A program made the translations under genes and the position numbers. A stretch of DNA of 64,000 nt from Phycomyces nitens. Its lineage: Eukaryota; Mucoromycota; Mucoromycetes; Mucorales; Phycomycetaceae. This document shows positions 24,627-36,964 of this stretch, one piece after another; within the stretch, counting starts at the first letter, position 1, and every line of letters starts with the position of its first letter. Under the pieces are notes generated by a model. That model did not search any database. It was given only the letters and a program-made list of their open reading frames with translations, and had not been told where the DNA came from. The stretch covers positions 124,001 to 188,000 of the forward strand of contig JAHRBC010000006.1 of assembly GCA_022702545.1 (NCBI GenBank), written 5' to 3'.

Positions 24627-25794
24627 TTAGTTGGCAGCGGCGGCAGCGGCTCTGCGACGATCACGCTCCTCAGTGATGGTAAGCTTGATACCCTTACCCT
24701 TGGGGAGAGAGATCCAGGGCTTGGAACCCTGACCGATGACAAAGACGTTGGAGATACGGGTAGCAAAGACACGGTCAAGGGAATCCTTGATGTGGACAAT
24801 CTCGAAACCGCCAACGTGACGCTCACGGTGGACGATGACACCAGCACGACCAATGTTACGACCACCAGTGACCAAGACAACGTTTCCGGTCTCGAACTTG
24901 ACAAAGTCAGCGATCTTGTTCTCCTCAATGTTGAAGCGGACGGTATCGTTGGCCTTGATGGAGGGATCGGGGTAACGGATGGTACGGCCATCGTGGGTTA
25001 CGACGTAAGGGATACCCTTGGCACCAACAAGCACCTTCTTGATCTTGCAGAGCTTGTACTTGGCCTCCTCCTCGGTGATGCGGTGGATGGCGAAGCGACC
25101 TTTAACGTCATAGACGAGACGGAAGTTCTCACCAGTCTTCTCAATGGAAATGACGTCTGTCAAGATCCATCAATAGGAAAGGAAAAAGAAAAATCCGGGA
25201 TTCGCCAAAGCTCTCGCCATCAATCACACGCTCATAATATTCCAAATTCCCCAAACACATTTCCATTGCAATATTATTGCCACTTACCCATGAAACCAGC
25301 AGGGAAGGTAGAATCGGTACGGACCTTACCGTCAACCTTGACGAGACGCTGCATCAAGATGGACTGGACTTCGCGACCGTTCAAGGCATACTTGAGTCTG
25401 TTACGGATAAAGACGATGAGAGGCAAGCACTCACGGGTCTTGTGGGGACCGGAGCTGGGCTTAGGGGCATAAGAACCTGTGTTTTGTATGTTAGATGATG
25501 ATTGATTGAATAAGATTTGGTTGCAAAGTGAATGAAATCAGGTACAAAGTAATCGTCATTAAAGATCGGATTGTTGAGCTTGACTTTTGCTTTTGTTTAA
25601 ATTCATCATATTTCATTCACTTTATACCGGTTTTATTGGTGCCTATGCTTACCCAAAAGCTTGTCAAGCATCCAGTGCTTAGGGGCGTTCAAACGCTTCA
25701 TATGCTTCTTAGGACCACGACCCTGATAGGATATGAATGATTATTAGATGGATGGTTTGGATTGGATTGGATTGAATGTAGGTTTACTAACCAT
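24627..25794 (-). CDS. RPS4: 40S ribosomal protein S4 (eS4)
   Basis: The model gives 263 residues, the usual eS4 length. It starts [20 protein letters not shown] and contains the S4 RNA-binding segment and the KOW-like [17 protein letters not shown]. The C-terminus is Ala-rich ([10 protein letters not shown]). Introns are 25723-25791, 25477-25652 and 25157-25287. The first coding exon contains only the ATG (25792-25794), a pattern known for fungal ribosomal protein genes. Codon use is strongly biased to C-ending codons, unlike neighbouring genes, as expected for a highly expressed gene. The long plus-strand frame at 24792-25472 is its antisense shadow. Confidence 0.97.
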
Positions 25795-27129
25795 GTTGAA
25801 TAATGAATGAAAAGGAAAGAGAAACTTGGATCTACATAACAGTTTGTTTTTATATAAACTGTTTTCATTACATTTCCAAGCCACCCATAGGATTATTGTT
25901 GTGTGGTTGGTCCGGACTGGCAGTCCATATTTTCCCGTCTTGCTGTCCGGCGTACCAAATTAAAAGACTTTTTTTTTTTCCTGTCACAAAGGAAACAAGA
26001 CTATATATATATCTAAAGGATATAGATAGAGATGATATATTGGCCTATTAGTTTTTTTTTGAGTACGAGGTTGATTCTTGAACCCAAAGCAAGCTTTTCT
26101 AGTTGATTTTATTGCAAAACCCCATGGACTTTACAGCTAAAATTAAAGTGAAAATGAATTAACCTGGCTTTCACTAGGGTATATTCTCTGCATTAACAAC
26201 AACAGCAATAAAATATTGCATTCTAGTCTCGAGAGATATATATATATACATATATATATTCTATGATGGTATGATTTTTATTTTATCAAGATAATTTTAT
26301 ACTCCATGATCCAAAACAAGATGGCATGAATGTAAAGCAAAACCTAGATTCGTATAGAATGATACATTACAATTTGCAACCATGATTATCATTATTTATA
26401 TGGTTGAGCAATTTAAAATTAAATTGGTGATTGGCTCCCTTTAAATACATGTATATTCTTTATCTGCCAATTGAATTCCAGCGTATCTATATGTTGATAT
26501 GCTATTGGATGGTACCACTAGAAAATTATTACACGATCAACGAATGATGATCTTTATTGCAAGAATATGTGTATATATGTATGTATACGTGTTATTAACA
26601 ACGATAACAATTGTGCGTGCAATAGCAAACTCTCTCTTTCTCTTTCTGTACAATTGTTTCCTAGCCATCAAGCTAAAAAAGTAATAACAATAACAATATA
26701 TATTGGAATTGTTTCATAAATATTATGTAATCATTGGGAACTCTCTCTTGATTCTGCCACAATATGCATTATACCATTAATAAAAAAAATATTATTAATT
26801 AATAATAATATATATAATTATTATATATATATATAATTATTGCTGTGGTTCATTGTAAAGATGGCTAATGAATAAAGTGTATATAAATATTAACTATCGA
26901 AACCGTAGAAAACCATTTATATAAAGCTCTCTATAATTGGTGTATAAATAGTAGAGAATTCTCTGGTTGTACTGCCTTATTATTTTCGTCTTTTGATCGC
27001 ATTTTTTTTTGGATTGACCTCTGAAATTTTTTTCTGGGTTTTTACTTTGCTTTGCTTCACCTTTTAGACATCGAATGAACATTTTCGAAAGAGCGCAACA
27101 GTGGATAAGCTATATTTCCTACGCTATTG
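25795..27129. other. AT-rich intergenic region
   Basis: About 1.3 kb between divergent genes (eS4 and the kinase). It contains TA microsatellites at 26236-26260 and 26795-26840 and many short A/T runs. A short frame at 26499-26684 is low-complexity and was not accepted. No RNA gene was recognised. Confidence 0.65.
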
Positions 27130-30100
27130 ATGACTCAAAAGCCGCTAAACACTCCTCAGACTTTTGCGAAACTGTCGACATCCACCTTTGACCAGTCTGC
27201 GTCTCCCTCCCACCGTGCGAGATCGAGTAGTCTCATGCGAGTTGTCTCCCACCATAATGCTCCTCTTTCCAGCAGTGGAAGGGCATCACCCACCATCCGC
27301 CGCTCAATGAGCATCTCAGATGGCCAACGTTCCACATTCTACCACCATGACCCCTCTAGTGAATTATCCCAAGCAACCAGCTCAACACCCACCCTAGCAC
27401 AAGTATCCGAGACCAACTGGGCCAACAGAATAGAAGATTTTGATATGAAGCATCCGATTGGTAAAGAATAACAAAAACAAAGAAAAAAAAAAGGGTTTTG
27501 CATTATATAAAATTTATATTAAACGTAATCCTTGCAGGCTATGGATCTTCCGCTGTGGTCTATGAAGCCATCTACAAACCACTCAACAAAAGGGTGGCCA
27601 TCAAGATCCTGGATCTGGATATGTTTGAGCGTAATCAGATTGATGAATTGCGGGCAAGTACAAGGCGTCTTTTACGGTTGATTCTTATCTCAACTGACAT
27701 TTACAATAGAGAGAGACAGCACTCATGGCACTATCAAAACATCCAAACGTGTTGCGTGTGTATGGTTCATTTGTGAGTGGGTCAAAGCTATACATTGTTA
27801 CACCCTATCTATCGGCCGGTAAATACCACATCTCTATGCCTGGCATATTCTATATCATTATTAAAGAGACTAGAATTTGTGTAAAATAGGATCTTGTCTA
27901 GATATCATGAAGACATCTTTTCCTGATGGGTTTGAGGAGACCACAATCGCAACCATTCTCAAACAGGCCCTTGAAGGACTGGCCTATCTCCACAAGAATG
28001 GCCATATTCACAGAGATGTCAAGTGTGGAAACCTTTTGATGGATGAACAGGGTACAGTGATGCTGGCAGACTTTGGTGTGTCTAGCTCACTGTCTGAGAA
28101 TGGTGACAAAAGAAAGACATTTGTGGGCACCGTAAGTTTGTTCACAATGCCCATTTTCTCAACCTAGCATTCAAAAACGAGAAAAAAACTCATGCCACTT
28201 TTTGATGGTTTAGCCTTGTTGGATGGCCCCAGAAGTCATGGAACAATCCACTAGTGGGTATGACTACAAGGCTGACATTTGGAGCTTTGGAATTACTTGC
28301 ATTGAGCTTGCTACAGGACATGCTCCATTTGCAAAGTATCCACCTCTTAAAGTAAGTATGGCTCACAAACCATTTGCCCCGTTCACAATATGGCTGTAAC
28401 ACTCGTACCATTAGGTTCTTATGATGACTATCAATAAAGACCCACCCACTCTAAACCGTGACACGACACGCCACAAATATACAAAGGGCTTCAAAGAAAT
28501 GATAGACAGCTGTCTTCAGAAAGATCCTACCAAAAGGTATTTTAGTCTACTTGCCGACAATCTTTGCAATTAAACTATATGCCCATCAATATAGACCTTC
28601 GGCCGAAAAGCTGCTCCAGCACCCCTTCTTTAAGCAGGCCAAGAAAAAGGACCATCTGATAAAGGCTGTACTGGCCCATGTTTCACCATTAGAACAACGT
28701 CCACACAAAAAGATGCCTTTAAAGCAGATATCTTTCCAGACCACCGAGCAATGGGACTTTGACACCCAGTCAGACTCTGAGTGCCAGAGTGAGAGATCCC
28801 AGCTGTCTGTCGATGCACCGCCACCAGCCCGGAAGCACATTACTTTTGGCGACGTTGTCATTCGAGACCCAGTTCCCCGTGCTCCCCATACAGCGGTCGA
28901 GAGCCCACCATATTCGCCCCAGACCACTGTATCGTCCCAGACGCCCAAGAAATCGCGCTTTGTAGTCGACGATGGCCGTGAAGAGTCAATTTCGTCGGCA
29001 TTAACGATCACCGGGGCAACCCCTACCATAGCAGCCACACCCACATCGTCTACAGCAAGTGGATCTGATGTATATCTGGGAACAGATTCAGAGGTCAGTT
29101 CGCCGACCACAATCGACAATCCTAGTATGGGTTTAGGCATCATGTCACACCCTACGCCTCAAGAGGTCGAGGTGCGCAAAGGAAGATTTAGTGTGAACCA
29201 GACGCCCCGATCCATGAGCGAAGACAGCCACGACGCTCAAAAGTCAATATCTCCACCCCAAGAAAAGTCCACACCTCAAGTCAGATTTGAAACTTTCCCA
29301 ATCTCTCGCGAAAGTTCGCATTCTTCTGTCCTTTCACTCTCTCGCGAATCCCTCAATGGCAAGGTTAGTCGGTTCTCTGTAGAAAAGGAACAGGGCAGAG
29401 AATCGTCGTCTTTACCTCACCCGGCTACCGAGACATTTGCCCCACAGCCCATTCCTCCAGAATGTCGCAAAAAGGGCCGATTCGAGCTGACTGGTGGCCA
29501 ATCGGCTCCTCTGACGCCAATCGAGACATCAAGAGCAGACCGGGAAGGTAATTAATTAATTGATCCAATTCAGTCAAGACAAGATATCTAAACTTTTTTT
29601 ATGAATGCACTTTCTAGCCTGTGGAGACTCGTCTCAGTCGTCTGTCGTGGGCTCACCCTCGACCTCTCCTTGCAATTCTCTCCTGAGAGGTCAATCTACT
29701 CTTCTTGATGCCGCAAAGGCAAATATAATGAGAACTCGCATGGAAGAGCTTTTGCGACACACAGAAACCCAGCGAGCTCTTTTGTATGATGCAATTCACA
29801 CCCTCAACTCCACACCTTTGAATCCTGTCCTTCCTTCCTCCATTCCTCCCTCTACCCCTACCAGTATTCTTATTTCTCGTAGTAGAGCGTCTTCAGACAC
29901 AAAGAGGTCTGTAAATAATGAACCCATTGAGATTTCAGAACAAGGCAACAAATCCAATCCTCTATCTCATGAAATCTCCTCGACCGTTGTAAGTAACAAT
30001 AACTTGGAACCTGCAAGTATTCTAAACTGTATGTGTATGTGTGTGTGTTTTTTTGGTTAGGAACATCTTCAACATCTGCTGCTAATCTCAAACAAGGAAA

Positions 30101-30165
30101 AAGAAAAGCTTACCAGAGAAAACGATGCATTAAGAAAGGAAATCGAAAGACTTCGTCAAAAATAA
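27130..30165 (+). CDS. STE20-family kinase of OSR1/SPAK (Fray) type
   Basis: The nine-exon model gives 828 residues. A Ser/Thr-rich N-terminus of about 105 residues precedes the kinase domain ([74 protein letters not shown]). The activation loop is almost that of OSR1/SPAK. A long disordered tail contains three RFxV motifs (at 28956-28967, 29184-29195 and 29370-29381) plus RFEL, and ends in a short coiled coil ([20 protein letters not shown]). Introns are 27461-27537, 27654-27709, 27819-27889, 28132-28213, 28352-28414, 28537-28594, 29548-29617 and 29989-30060. The second starts with GCAAGT; it yields DELRRETALM, whereas a GT reading gives DELRAKTALM. The first ATG (27130) is used because the preceding codon is TTG. 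In animals such kinases control ion transport and cell volume; the fungal role is inferred to be morphogenesis or stress. Confidence 0.93.
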
Positions 30166-31870
30166 TATGATTGTGTATTCAATTGCTTTTACAATATTCA
30201 CACAATTTGAAACAAGAATTGTAATTAAATAAATAAAGAAGATAGATTAATATATTCCAGGCCGTGTTGAGAGTATATTAAAGATATCTATAAGCAAATA
30301 AATAATACAGGTTGGTATGCTTCAAAGTCATCAAAGTATGGTTCTTATATTGATAGATGATCACAATAGCAGTTGTTGACTATTTATTTAATTTGATCAA
30401 AATAATAATAATAATAATAATAATAGGCCATCTATCAGGCTTATATGTATTAAATCAATCGCTACATTTATTATATTTTACAAGGTCTTGCAATTATTAT
30501 ATTTCCTGCTTCATATTCTAATTTTACGTAAGGCTCTGTGTATCTACTTGCGTGAATATTTTTTAGATATATCTATAGAGCTAGAATGATTGGTAAAAGT
30601 AAATTTTATGGAATTTCAACAAGCCAAAATATTCATTAGAATTCCGTATATCAGCAATACCAAGTGTCCTCATTTGCAGACTATTTGCAAGACGTTGCTT
30701 GTATATTCAAATGGCTCCAATCAATAATATATGTAAAGAGATAATAATGTATCTATTAAATAAATTAATAAATAAAAAAAATGAATACGGCTATGATGAG
30801 ACTTTATTTATTGAGAGAATAATAATTTGGGATAAAGAAGAAGAAAAAACTACCTTTACTCTTACTATCCAATTATATAAACATTCTGTCGAGTATTAAT
30901 GGTTATATCATGCACTATATGTTTGTTCTATTCAGGTAAAGTGTTCTCAAAAGATAATATGACTGCCAAATGTTACAACCCTGTATATCTTTTAATATAT
31001 AATTCCAAGGATGTGACATTAATTCTTAAAGGTAATATATGTATAGCTTGTAGCCTTGGTTAGTACTGTTAACCATTGTGGTCTATTAAACCGTGAAAGG
31101 AAGTTTAGATTTATATTGGTCTTTTAAATGGTATGCTGTGTAGTATTTTTATATGTAAATAAAAAACCTTTTATATTCTCGGTATCTGCTAAATCAGATG
31201 AAAACAAACTAAAAACACGAGTATGGTGAGACCTTTATATGTATAAAGAGAGAAATACTTTGCGAATGATGAAGACTATTGCTATTCGTATTGAGCACTT
31301 ATACAATTGTGTGGAGGGCTAGTGATGATATGATGTAATATATGTATTCTCTACCAGCTATCAGATATGACTTTAAAAGATATCTGTATAATGATTAATA
31401 CTCGGGACTTTGAATATATATATATATATAAAGGTTAAACTGGAAACAGTTGTATTAAAATTCTCTATTTAAATCTCAAGTGAATTATATATTGTCAAAA
31501 TATATCGTTTGGTACGAATATATCTTTTGCTTTTGATGTTGGTTATTCGCAAGTAATTATTACATGAAAATTCAATGTGTTATATTCGTTTGCTTATTAA
31601 AACAATTGAACAAAATTACAATTCCCATGGATAAAAATATAAAAATAAAAGTTTGATTTGAATCTACCAACATTAAATCGTGTAACTGTTGGTCATCAGT
31701 AAAACCGGCTAATTTGTATAGTAAAATCTGACAGGAAAAAAATTATTGATATTATAAACCCAACCAGGAATCCTCCTTTCTATCCCTGTCCCTTTCAAAT
31801 ATAAATTAAAATGATCAATTGGTTTATATTTTAACTTACATATCTTCCTCTCTTGACACCTTTTCACATC
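30166..31870. other. AT-rich intergenic region, 1.7 kb
   Basis: No gene was supported. An (AAT)n run lies at about 30400-30425 and several TA runs are present. A 66-codon frame at 30699-30899 is Ile/Asn/Lys-rich and probably chance. AATAAA signals near 30225-30235 could end the kinase transcript. Confidence 0.65.
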
Positions 31871-33032
31871 ATGGACTCTGGTAACGAACAAAATAACCTT
31901 GTAATCTTTGAGTACAAACTCAAATATTTCAAGTAAAACAGATAATGATTTTGGAGGCGACTTTTTCCAACGCTTACGATATTCGGCTGACTCGGACAGC
32001 GATACGTTTTTTGAATGGAGTGGCTCTGTTTTGTAAGAACATTGTTATTAGTATGATGTAAACCTAAACCTTTATTGTATTCTAGAGCTTACCTTCCAGG
32101 ACAGCCTCCAAAGAAAGTGTTTGAGTGTGTAGGAATGAATGTATCAAAAGCAAGTCGTAGCAAGGATGGTAGTCCAAAAGACATGCTAGAGATTACGGGT
32201 AGAGAGTTGACCTATTATCTGGACCCAATCACTCGTAAGAAACTATCGCATTGGATAAATCCGTGGACAAATGAGCGTCTTCCAGGTAGCCTTTGAAACT
32301 TTGACAATTTACAAGTTGATTGCCTAAAGTATGAATCTCTAGTTGTCCATATTGCCAACAACCCTGTACAAATGGCCTTTCCATGGAATATGCGGTTAGA
32401 ACCGAAAAATAGTCGATGGGGAACTTCAACTGCATTTACTACTGAAGTGAGCATAAAAACAAATATGTATGGTTGAATGGGTCAAGAAAGCATATTAATT
32501 TGTATATTCTCCATGGAATTTTTTTTGCTAGATACCCTTGTTCTATCCCAATCCACTGGCTACCAAAGATCACAAATTTGATTCCTACGATAGTCGAAAG
32601 ATGTATCAAGGCAAGTCAATACACGTTTAAAGGAAATGTCTTCCAAGTATAAACGTTCTCTGTTTTTTTGGAAATGTAGCTGGCGAGTTGTTTACCTTTA
32701 GATGCCCCACAAAGGATATGAAGAAAAATATTATTGATGATGTTCAGGTTGACTGGACTCGGCTGTCTCTATTCCCTCCATTTATGAAAATGGGACACAC
32801 AGAAGGCTATCTTCTTTATCACTGCACGGGTAACAAGTTACCGCATGGCTCAACCTACAGAGATCTAGACCCACTTCTGGCTAAAGAAATTGAGGATAAG
32901 ATGGGTGCATATGCATCTTCACCTCCTACCTATGATCCTTTAGTGAAGAGTGTATCTAGCTGGTCATATTTCAAGGATAATTTCGAAACTTATGAAAACG
33001 ATCAAGAAATCGAATGGCCTTTGCCAAGTTAA
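31871..33032 (+). CDS. DUF1838 family protein
   Basis: The six-exon model gives 278 residues. Family features are FFEWSGSVLAYLPGQPPKKV, ITGRELTYYLDPITRK, HWINPWTNERLPVVHIANNP, then GELFTFRCP and LFPPFMKMGHTEGYLLYHC. DUF1838 proteins occur in bacteria and fungi; no activity is established that I know of. Introns are 31881-31941, 32033-32085, 32286-32342, 32447-32531 and 32611-32679. The last starts with GCAAGT and is required to join YQ to AGELFTF. Exon 1 is only 10 nt (ATG GAC TCT G), so the start is less certain than the rest. It is tail to tail with the SMPD4-like gene, 73 bp apart. Confidence 0.85.
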
Positions 33033-33105
33033 AATTTCTGTATTAGATGGCTACCATTGTAACTATTATTATTGCTATTCAAAGTACAAGAATATAATTC
33101 TATTT

Positions 33106-35918
33106 TTAAAAGAAAATACAGTAAAAAATACAAAATACAATTGGGAACCCAATGATCCAGGCAAGATTTATATATGCTGCAAAGAATCGCAACGATATGC
33201 GCCTTGGAAAACAATACTTTCCAGCTGGTCCCAATCTTTGATACTAATGATTCTTCATAAGATTCCGTTCAGGACATTTACAACGACTCTTACCATATTA
33301 TTTATCCTTTTTTCAAAAGGCGTGATCCAATTCACTATCCATGCACTCTCATAAGACCGTGCCATTTCTTTACCCAAAGGCCCTTTTGGCTTGCTCAAAC
33401 TCGGTGTGCATAGCAGCAGACCCTTTTTCACTTTCTCTAGATCTTCCGGACTTAGCTGACCACTCTCATAGTCCACCTTCACCTTTGAACTTGGAACTTT
33501 TGGCCTAGTTTTGGCTGTAGTAGTATGTAATGTAGTCTTCTCTTTTGAGAGCCTTTTCTCCCATGGAGAAGCGGGAACAGTAGTTTCAGGTGTGGGAAGC
33601 TACAAGTTAAATTATATGACCAAGATTATGGGTCAGTATCTATAAAGCATTCTCTTTGTAACAGATACCTTGAAGATCTTTTGAAAAGTATTTGTAGCCA
33701 AGACAAGTTGATACAAGTAATCATTATTCTTTTCAGGTTTTATCTTTGCAGCTGCGCTTTGGGTTGTGATAGCAATAGTAAGAGTTTTGATGGTTTGGAC
33801 CAATGCCTCGCTGCGTACGGATGAAGCAACATAGAGTCCTCTCGGCTTAGATGAAGTATTATCCATCAATTTCATTATACCACATAATCGAACAATGGCT
33901 TTATGGGTTTCGATATAACAGTTTTTTGAATCTCTTGTGCATTTACTTGCTATTTCACTGATAGCTTCTTTCAATTCTGGTCCGTTGACGGCTGCCTGTT
34001 CAATGATTTCGAGTTTGACTATATCCGTAGCCCTTTCTACCAATCGTAAAAAAGGAACCAGTTCGTTTTCACTAAATAAGCCTAAGATTGATTGAAAAAT
34101 GTCCAACTGCCAACGAGGTTCAGGGCTGTTTAGAGGCTTTTGAGTTGGTGTGCCTAGCAGCCATGAAGCCTTGGTCATTACATTGGTAAAAGTAGAATTG
34201 GCCATGAATGAAAGGGGTGTAGCACTTGAGGTGTTTCTTAGAGCGGTTGAGGTATTGGTACCACTATTAGTGGCTGGTGTCGTATAAGTGGGTGTTTCGA
34301 TATACTGAAACTTGGCTGTTATTCTGAAGATTGACTCAACTATTGACATGTAGCAGGCTCCATTCTCTACAATAAATGCTGCCCACCCATCGTTTATTAG
34401 ACAGTAGTTGAGATTATTGGGAACAGGCATATTTTCTTGGAGTTGTTTAAATTTCCATGGTGTTGCCCATAAAAGCCAAAGATCAATAACCTTGAACCGT
34501 TCATGTGATTGTGAGTATAAATAATATGGTAGATGATTGATTATACAAGATAATCTTGGACCTACAATTTGTGTAGATATCCACTCGAGATTCTATTCAT
34601 CTTACCTCTTTAAAGTCTGGTTCAATTCTCCAATTTCTAATGAGCCGTGAAATAAGAAGGGTTATCTCTGGATGAACCGTATCGTAGACTATCCGATAAG
34701 TAGATTCTGGTTGTTTTCCAAAGTTGTAGGTGCAGAATCGTAAATCATGCTTTATGATATGTTGGACAAGCATTGTGATGAGTTCCATGCGCTCTGGTGC
34801 AAGTCTTGTTCCTGTAGATATCCAGGAAGTTCTGAGCCATAATTCAACACAGCAATCCAGAAAGAACATGTCGATTAGAGGATATGGTCTTTTGGATGTG
34901 TTTGTTGAGCAATTGATGAATACTTTGATGTATTTCTTGATTATGGTGTTTAGGATGGCATTATTTTTGGCTTTGGGTGAATTAAGAGTAGATGGTACGA
35001 TAGATGGTGTAAGGGATTGAGTGGTGAGTTGTGCAGTAGATGGTGTGAATGTTGATCTAGCTGGTGTGTTTGGTGGTTTATATGATGTGGAGAGTGTATT
35101 TGGTGCAATTGGTGCAATTGAAGGTGCAATTGAAGGTGCAATTGAAGGTGCAATTGAAGGTGCAATTGAAGGTGCAATTGAAGGTGCAATTGACGGTGCA
35201 AATGAAGGTGTAATTGACGATGCAATTGACGGTGCAATTGGCCAGGTTGGCACACTCAAGATATAATGAAAATAAAACTGTATCATGTTCAAGCGTATTT
35301 GACTGTTTGGCTCTTGTCTTTTGGGTGTGATATATGAGCGTCTGGTCGCAGCATCGTATACACTCAATACCCCAATATCTGATGGTCCTCCAGAAACAGC
35401 ACACTGGCTGTAGACACGCGGAAGATATTGTGTGCAGCCTTCTTTAAGGATCGCTTGGACATCAGCCTAGACAGCATATTTATCAATCAATCAAAGGCTT
35501 TTTTCTTTTTTGCTTTAAAGGCTTACGGGTAAGCTAGAGGGAATCAAGTAAAACTCATATTCTGGAGATTCACTCATTCTCAACATGGCTTGAAAGAAAT
35601 AGCTATTCACATTGAGCAAGTATTGAATAGCTTCATTTTGTTCCAGTGTTATTTCTGTGTGTAGCCACCCTCTGGAATATACAAGTAAAAGATATGAGAA
35701 TCCCGGCCAAGGCAATATAGATTCCAAATGGTGTGAATGTACCTTGTGGTAGGCGATCCAAAGATGCGACTCAATAAAGTAGGAAAGAAAGTATAAAAAG
35801 GTGTGGCTTGATAGTATGTTAGATCGCTTGGTTCTAAAATGCGATTCTGACAGTAGCCAAGTATAAAAGCACAAATGCTTATTATGTCGCGATCGTCAAA
35901 TACTTTGTTGAAATCCAT
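33106..35918 (-). CDS. SMPD4: SMPD4-like protein (neutral sphingomyelinase 3 family)
   Basis: The six-exon model gives 815 residues. It resembles animal SMPD4, a nuclear envelope/ER membrane protein linked to sphingomyelin hydrolysis and nuclear pore biology. Family-like segments are FLIPSSLP-type YEFYLIPSSLPADVQAI, LNMIQFYFHYIL, VELWLRTSW, LWLLWATPWKF, DGWAAFIVENGACYMSIVES, and near the end PRRISLRFFAAY followed by a terminal membrane helix (LAWIIGFPIVFCIFYCIFF). Introns are 35672-35742, 35467-35526, 34491-34605, 33600-33668 and 33244-33293. The last was inferred because skipping it exposes the conserved C-terminal helix; reading through it would stop at 33255. Residues around 170-215 are an APSI tandem repeat. 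Enzymatic activity in fungi is unproven. Confidence 0.82.
35101..35246 (-). repeat. In-frame 12-bp minisatellite in the SMPD4-like gene
   Basis: About eleven copies of a 12-base unit (plus strand GGTGCAATTGAA, with GAC, AAT and TAA variants) encode a run of Ala-Pro-Ser-Ile on the minus strand. The units are nearly identical, so copy number is probably variable. The repeat lies between two conserved segments, in what is expected to be a surface linker. Confidence 0.9.
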
Positions 35919-36052
35919 GATTACTAGATGACAAGACAGGGCAGGTTGGCAAATATATTCTCTTGTCTCACGTGATACAAAGACACCCAATGTAAAAAAT
36001 CAATGAAAATTATATGTATGTATTTTATTTATTAACTAATTAATTAATTCAT

Positions 36053-36740
36053 TCATTGTTGATTAGAGTGGTTCTGGTGGCTCATGTCTATTCCTCTATT
36101 AGACCAGAATGCCTTTCCGTATGTGACCAACTAGCAGAATATTGAATTCATACCATAACTGTAATTTACAAGCACTTACCAGCTCTTCACCCTTTTTGAT
36201 CTTGCGATTTCCTAGGACAAATATACCGATACGAATATGCTTTGTCTGGGAATCCATGTAGTTTTGGAAGCAGACATTTGGGCCCGGCCCAACTCCTCTG
36301 AAATCATTGCAGAACCTGGCTTCGTTTCCATAATATGCTGCATCGATGGAAACATCTGTCCCAAGTCGCAATACATAATCTGACTCGAGATCATAGGTCT
36401 TGTATTCAATAATGCCCAGATAATCTAATATAAGCTGACGTGGTTGAAGGTTCTGAGCAGCAAATAGCCCATATGCACCGCAGCATGGATGAGCCTTGTC
36501 GGTCAGTTTTTTTATTTTGATGTTCCTTCGCTGTTCTTTGTTTCCGGGATAAGTACCCGTCAAGTTTACATGCTCTTTCAAGAAGTTGATTGTCCGAGTT
36601 TCTTTTCCTCTCTGGGGTTCATACAACTCGCGTACGTCTTTTGGTACAGTCGATGACCACACTACATTCTCAATATATTTGACTTGTGGTGTCCATCCAG
36701 AAGGTGGTTGACCTGTCTTGATGTTTCGGTAATGAGCCAT
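36053..36740 (-). CDS. SET-domain protein (putative lysine methyltransferase)
   Basis: Two exons (36180-36740 and 36053-36130) give 212 residues over a 49-nt intron (36131-36179). SET features are GAYGLFAAQNLQPRQLILDYLG (GxG-like start), YYGNEARFCNDFRG (the Asn-containing substrate and cofactor pocket) and, only after splicing, GEELLVTYGKAFWSNRG with the catalytic Tyr. It lacks obvious pre-SET or post-SET Cys clusters. The N-terminal 100 residues are polar and of unknown fold. Similar compact proteins in zygomycetes resemble plant-type or viral-like SET enzymes; the substrate (histone or not) is unknown. The start ATG at 36740 is preceded by a purine-rich leader. Confidence 0.85.
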
Positions 36741-36964
36741 TTAAAAAAAAAGAGAGAAAGAAAGAAAGAATCTTTTATATTATTATTATTATGATTATAA
36801 TAATTATAATAATAATAATAATTTTTTGACCAATAAAAAGCTAGTCATGTACATTAATGAAACTGTGCGTTCTGAAGGGTTGATATTGATGTTTATAAGA
36901 ATGATATACATTGCATGTTAAGATATATAGAAATGTTAATTACAAAAAAGAAGAAGAAGAGCAA

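Noticed and set aside
24792..25472. 226-codon open frame on the plus strand
   Set aside because: Antisense shadow of ribosomal protein eS4, spanning one of its introns; Gly/Asp/Thr-rich composition has no domain.
30699..30899. 66-codon frame in the 1.7-kb spacer
   Set aside because: AT-rich composition giving Ile, Asn, Lys and Tyr; no motif or splice partner found.
32688..33106. Idea that the DUF1838 and SMPD4-like genes overlap
   Set aside because: With the last SMPD4 exon ending at 33106 and DUF1838 ending at 33032 the coding parts stay 73 bp apart.
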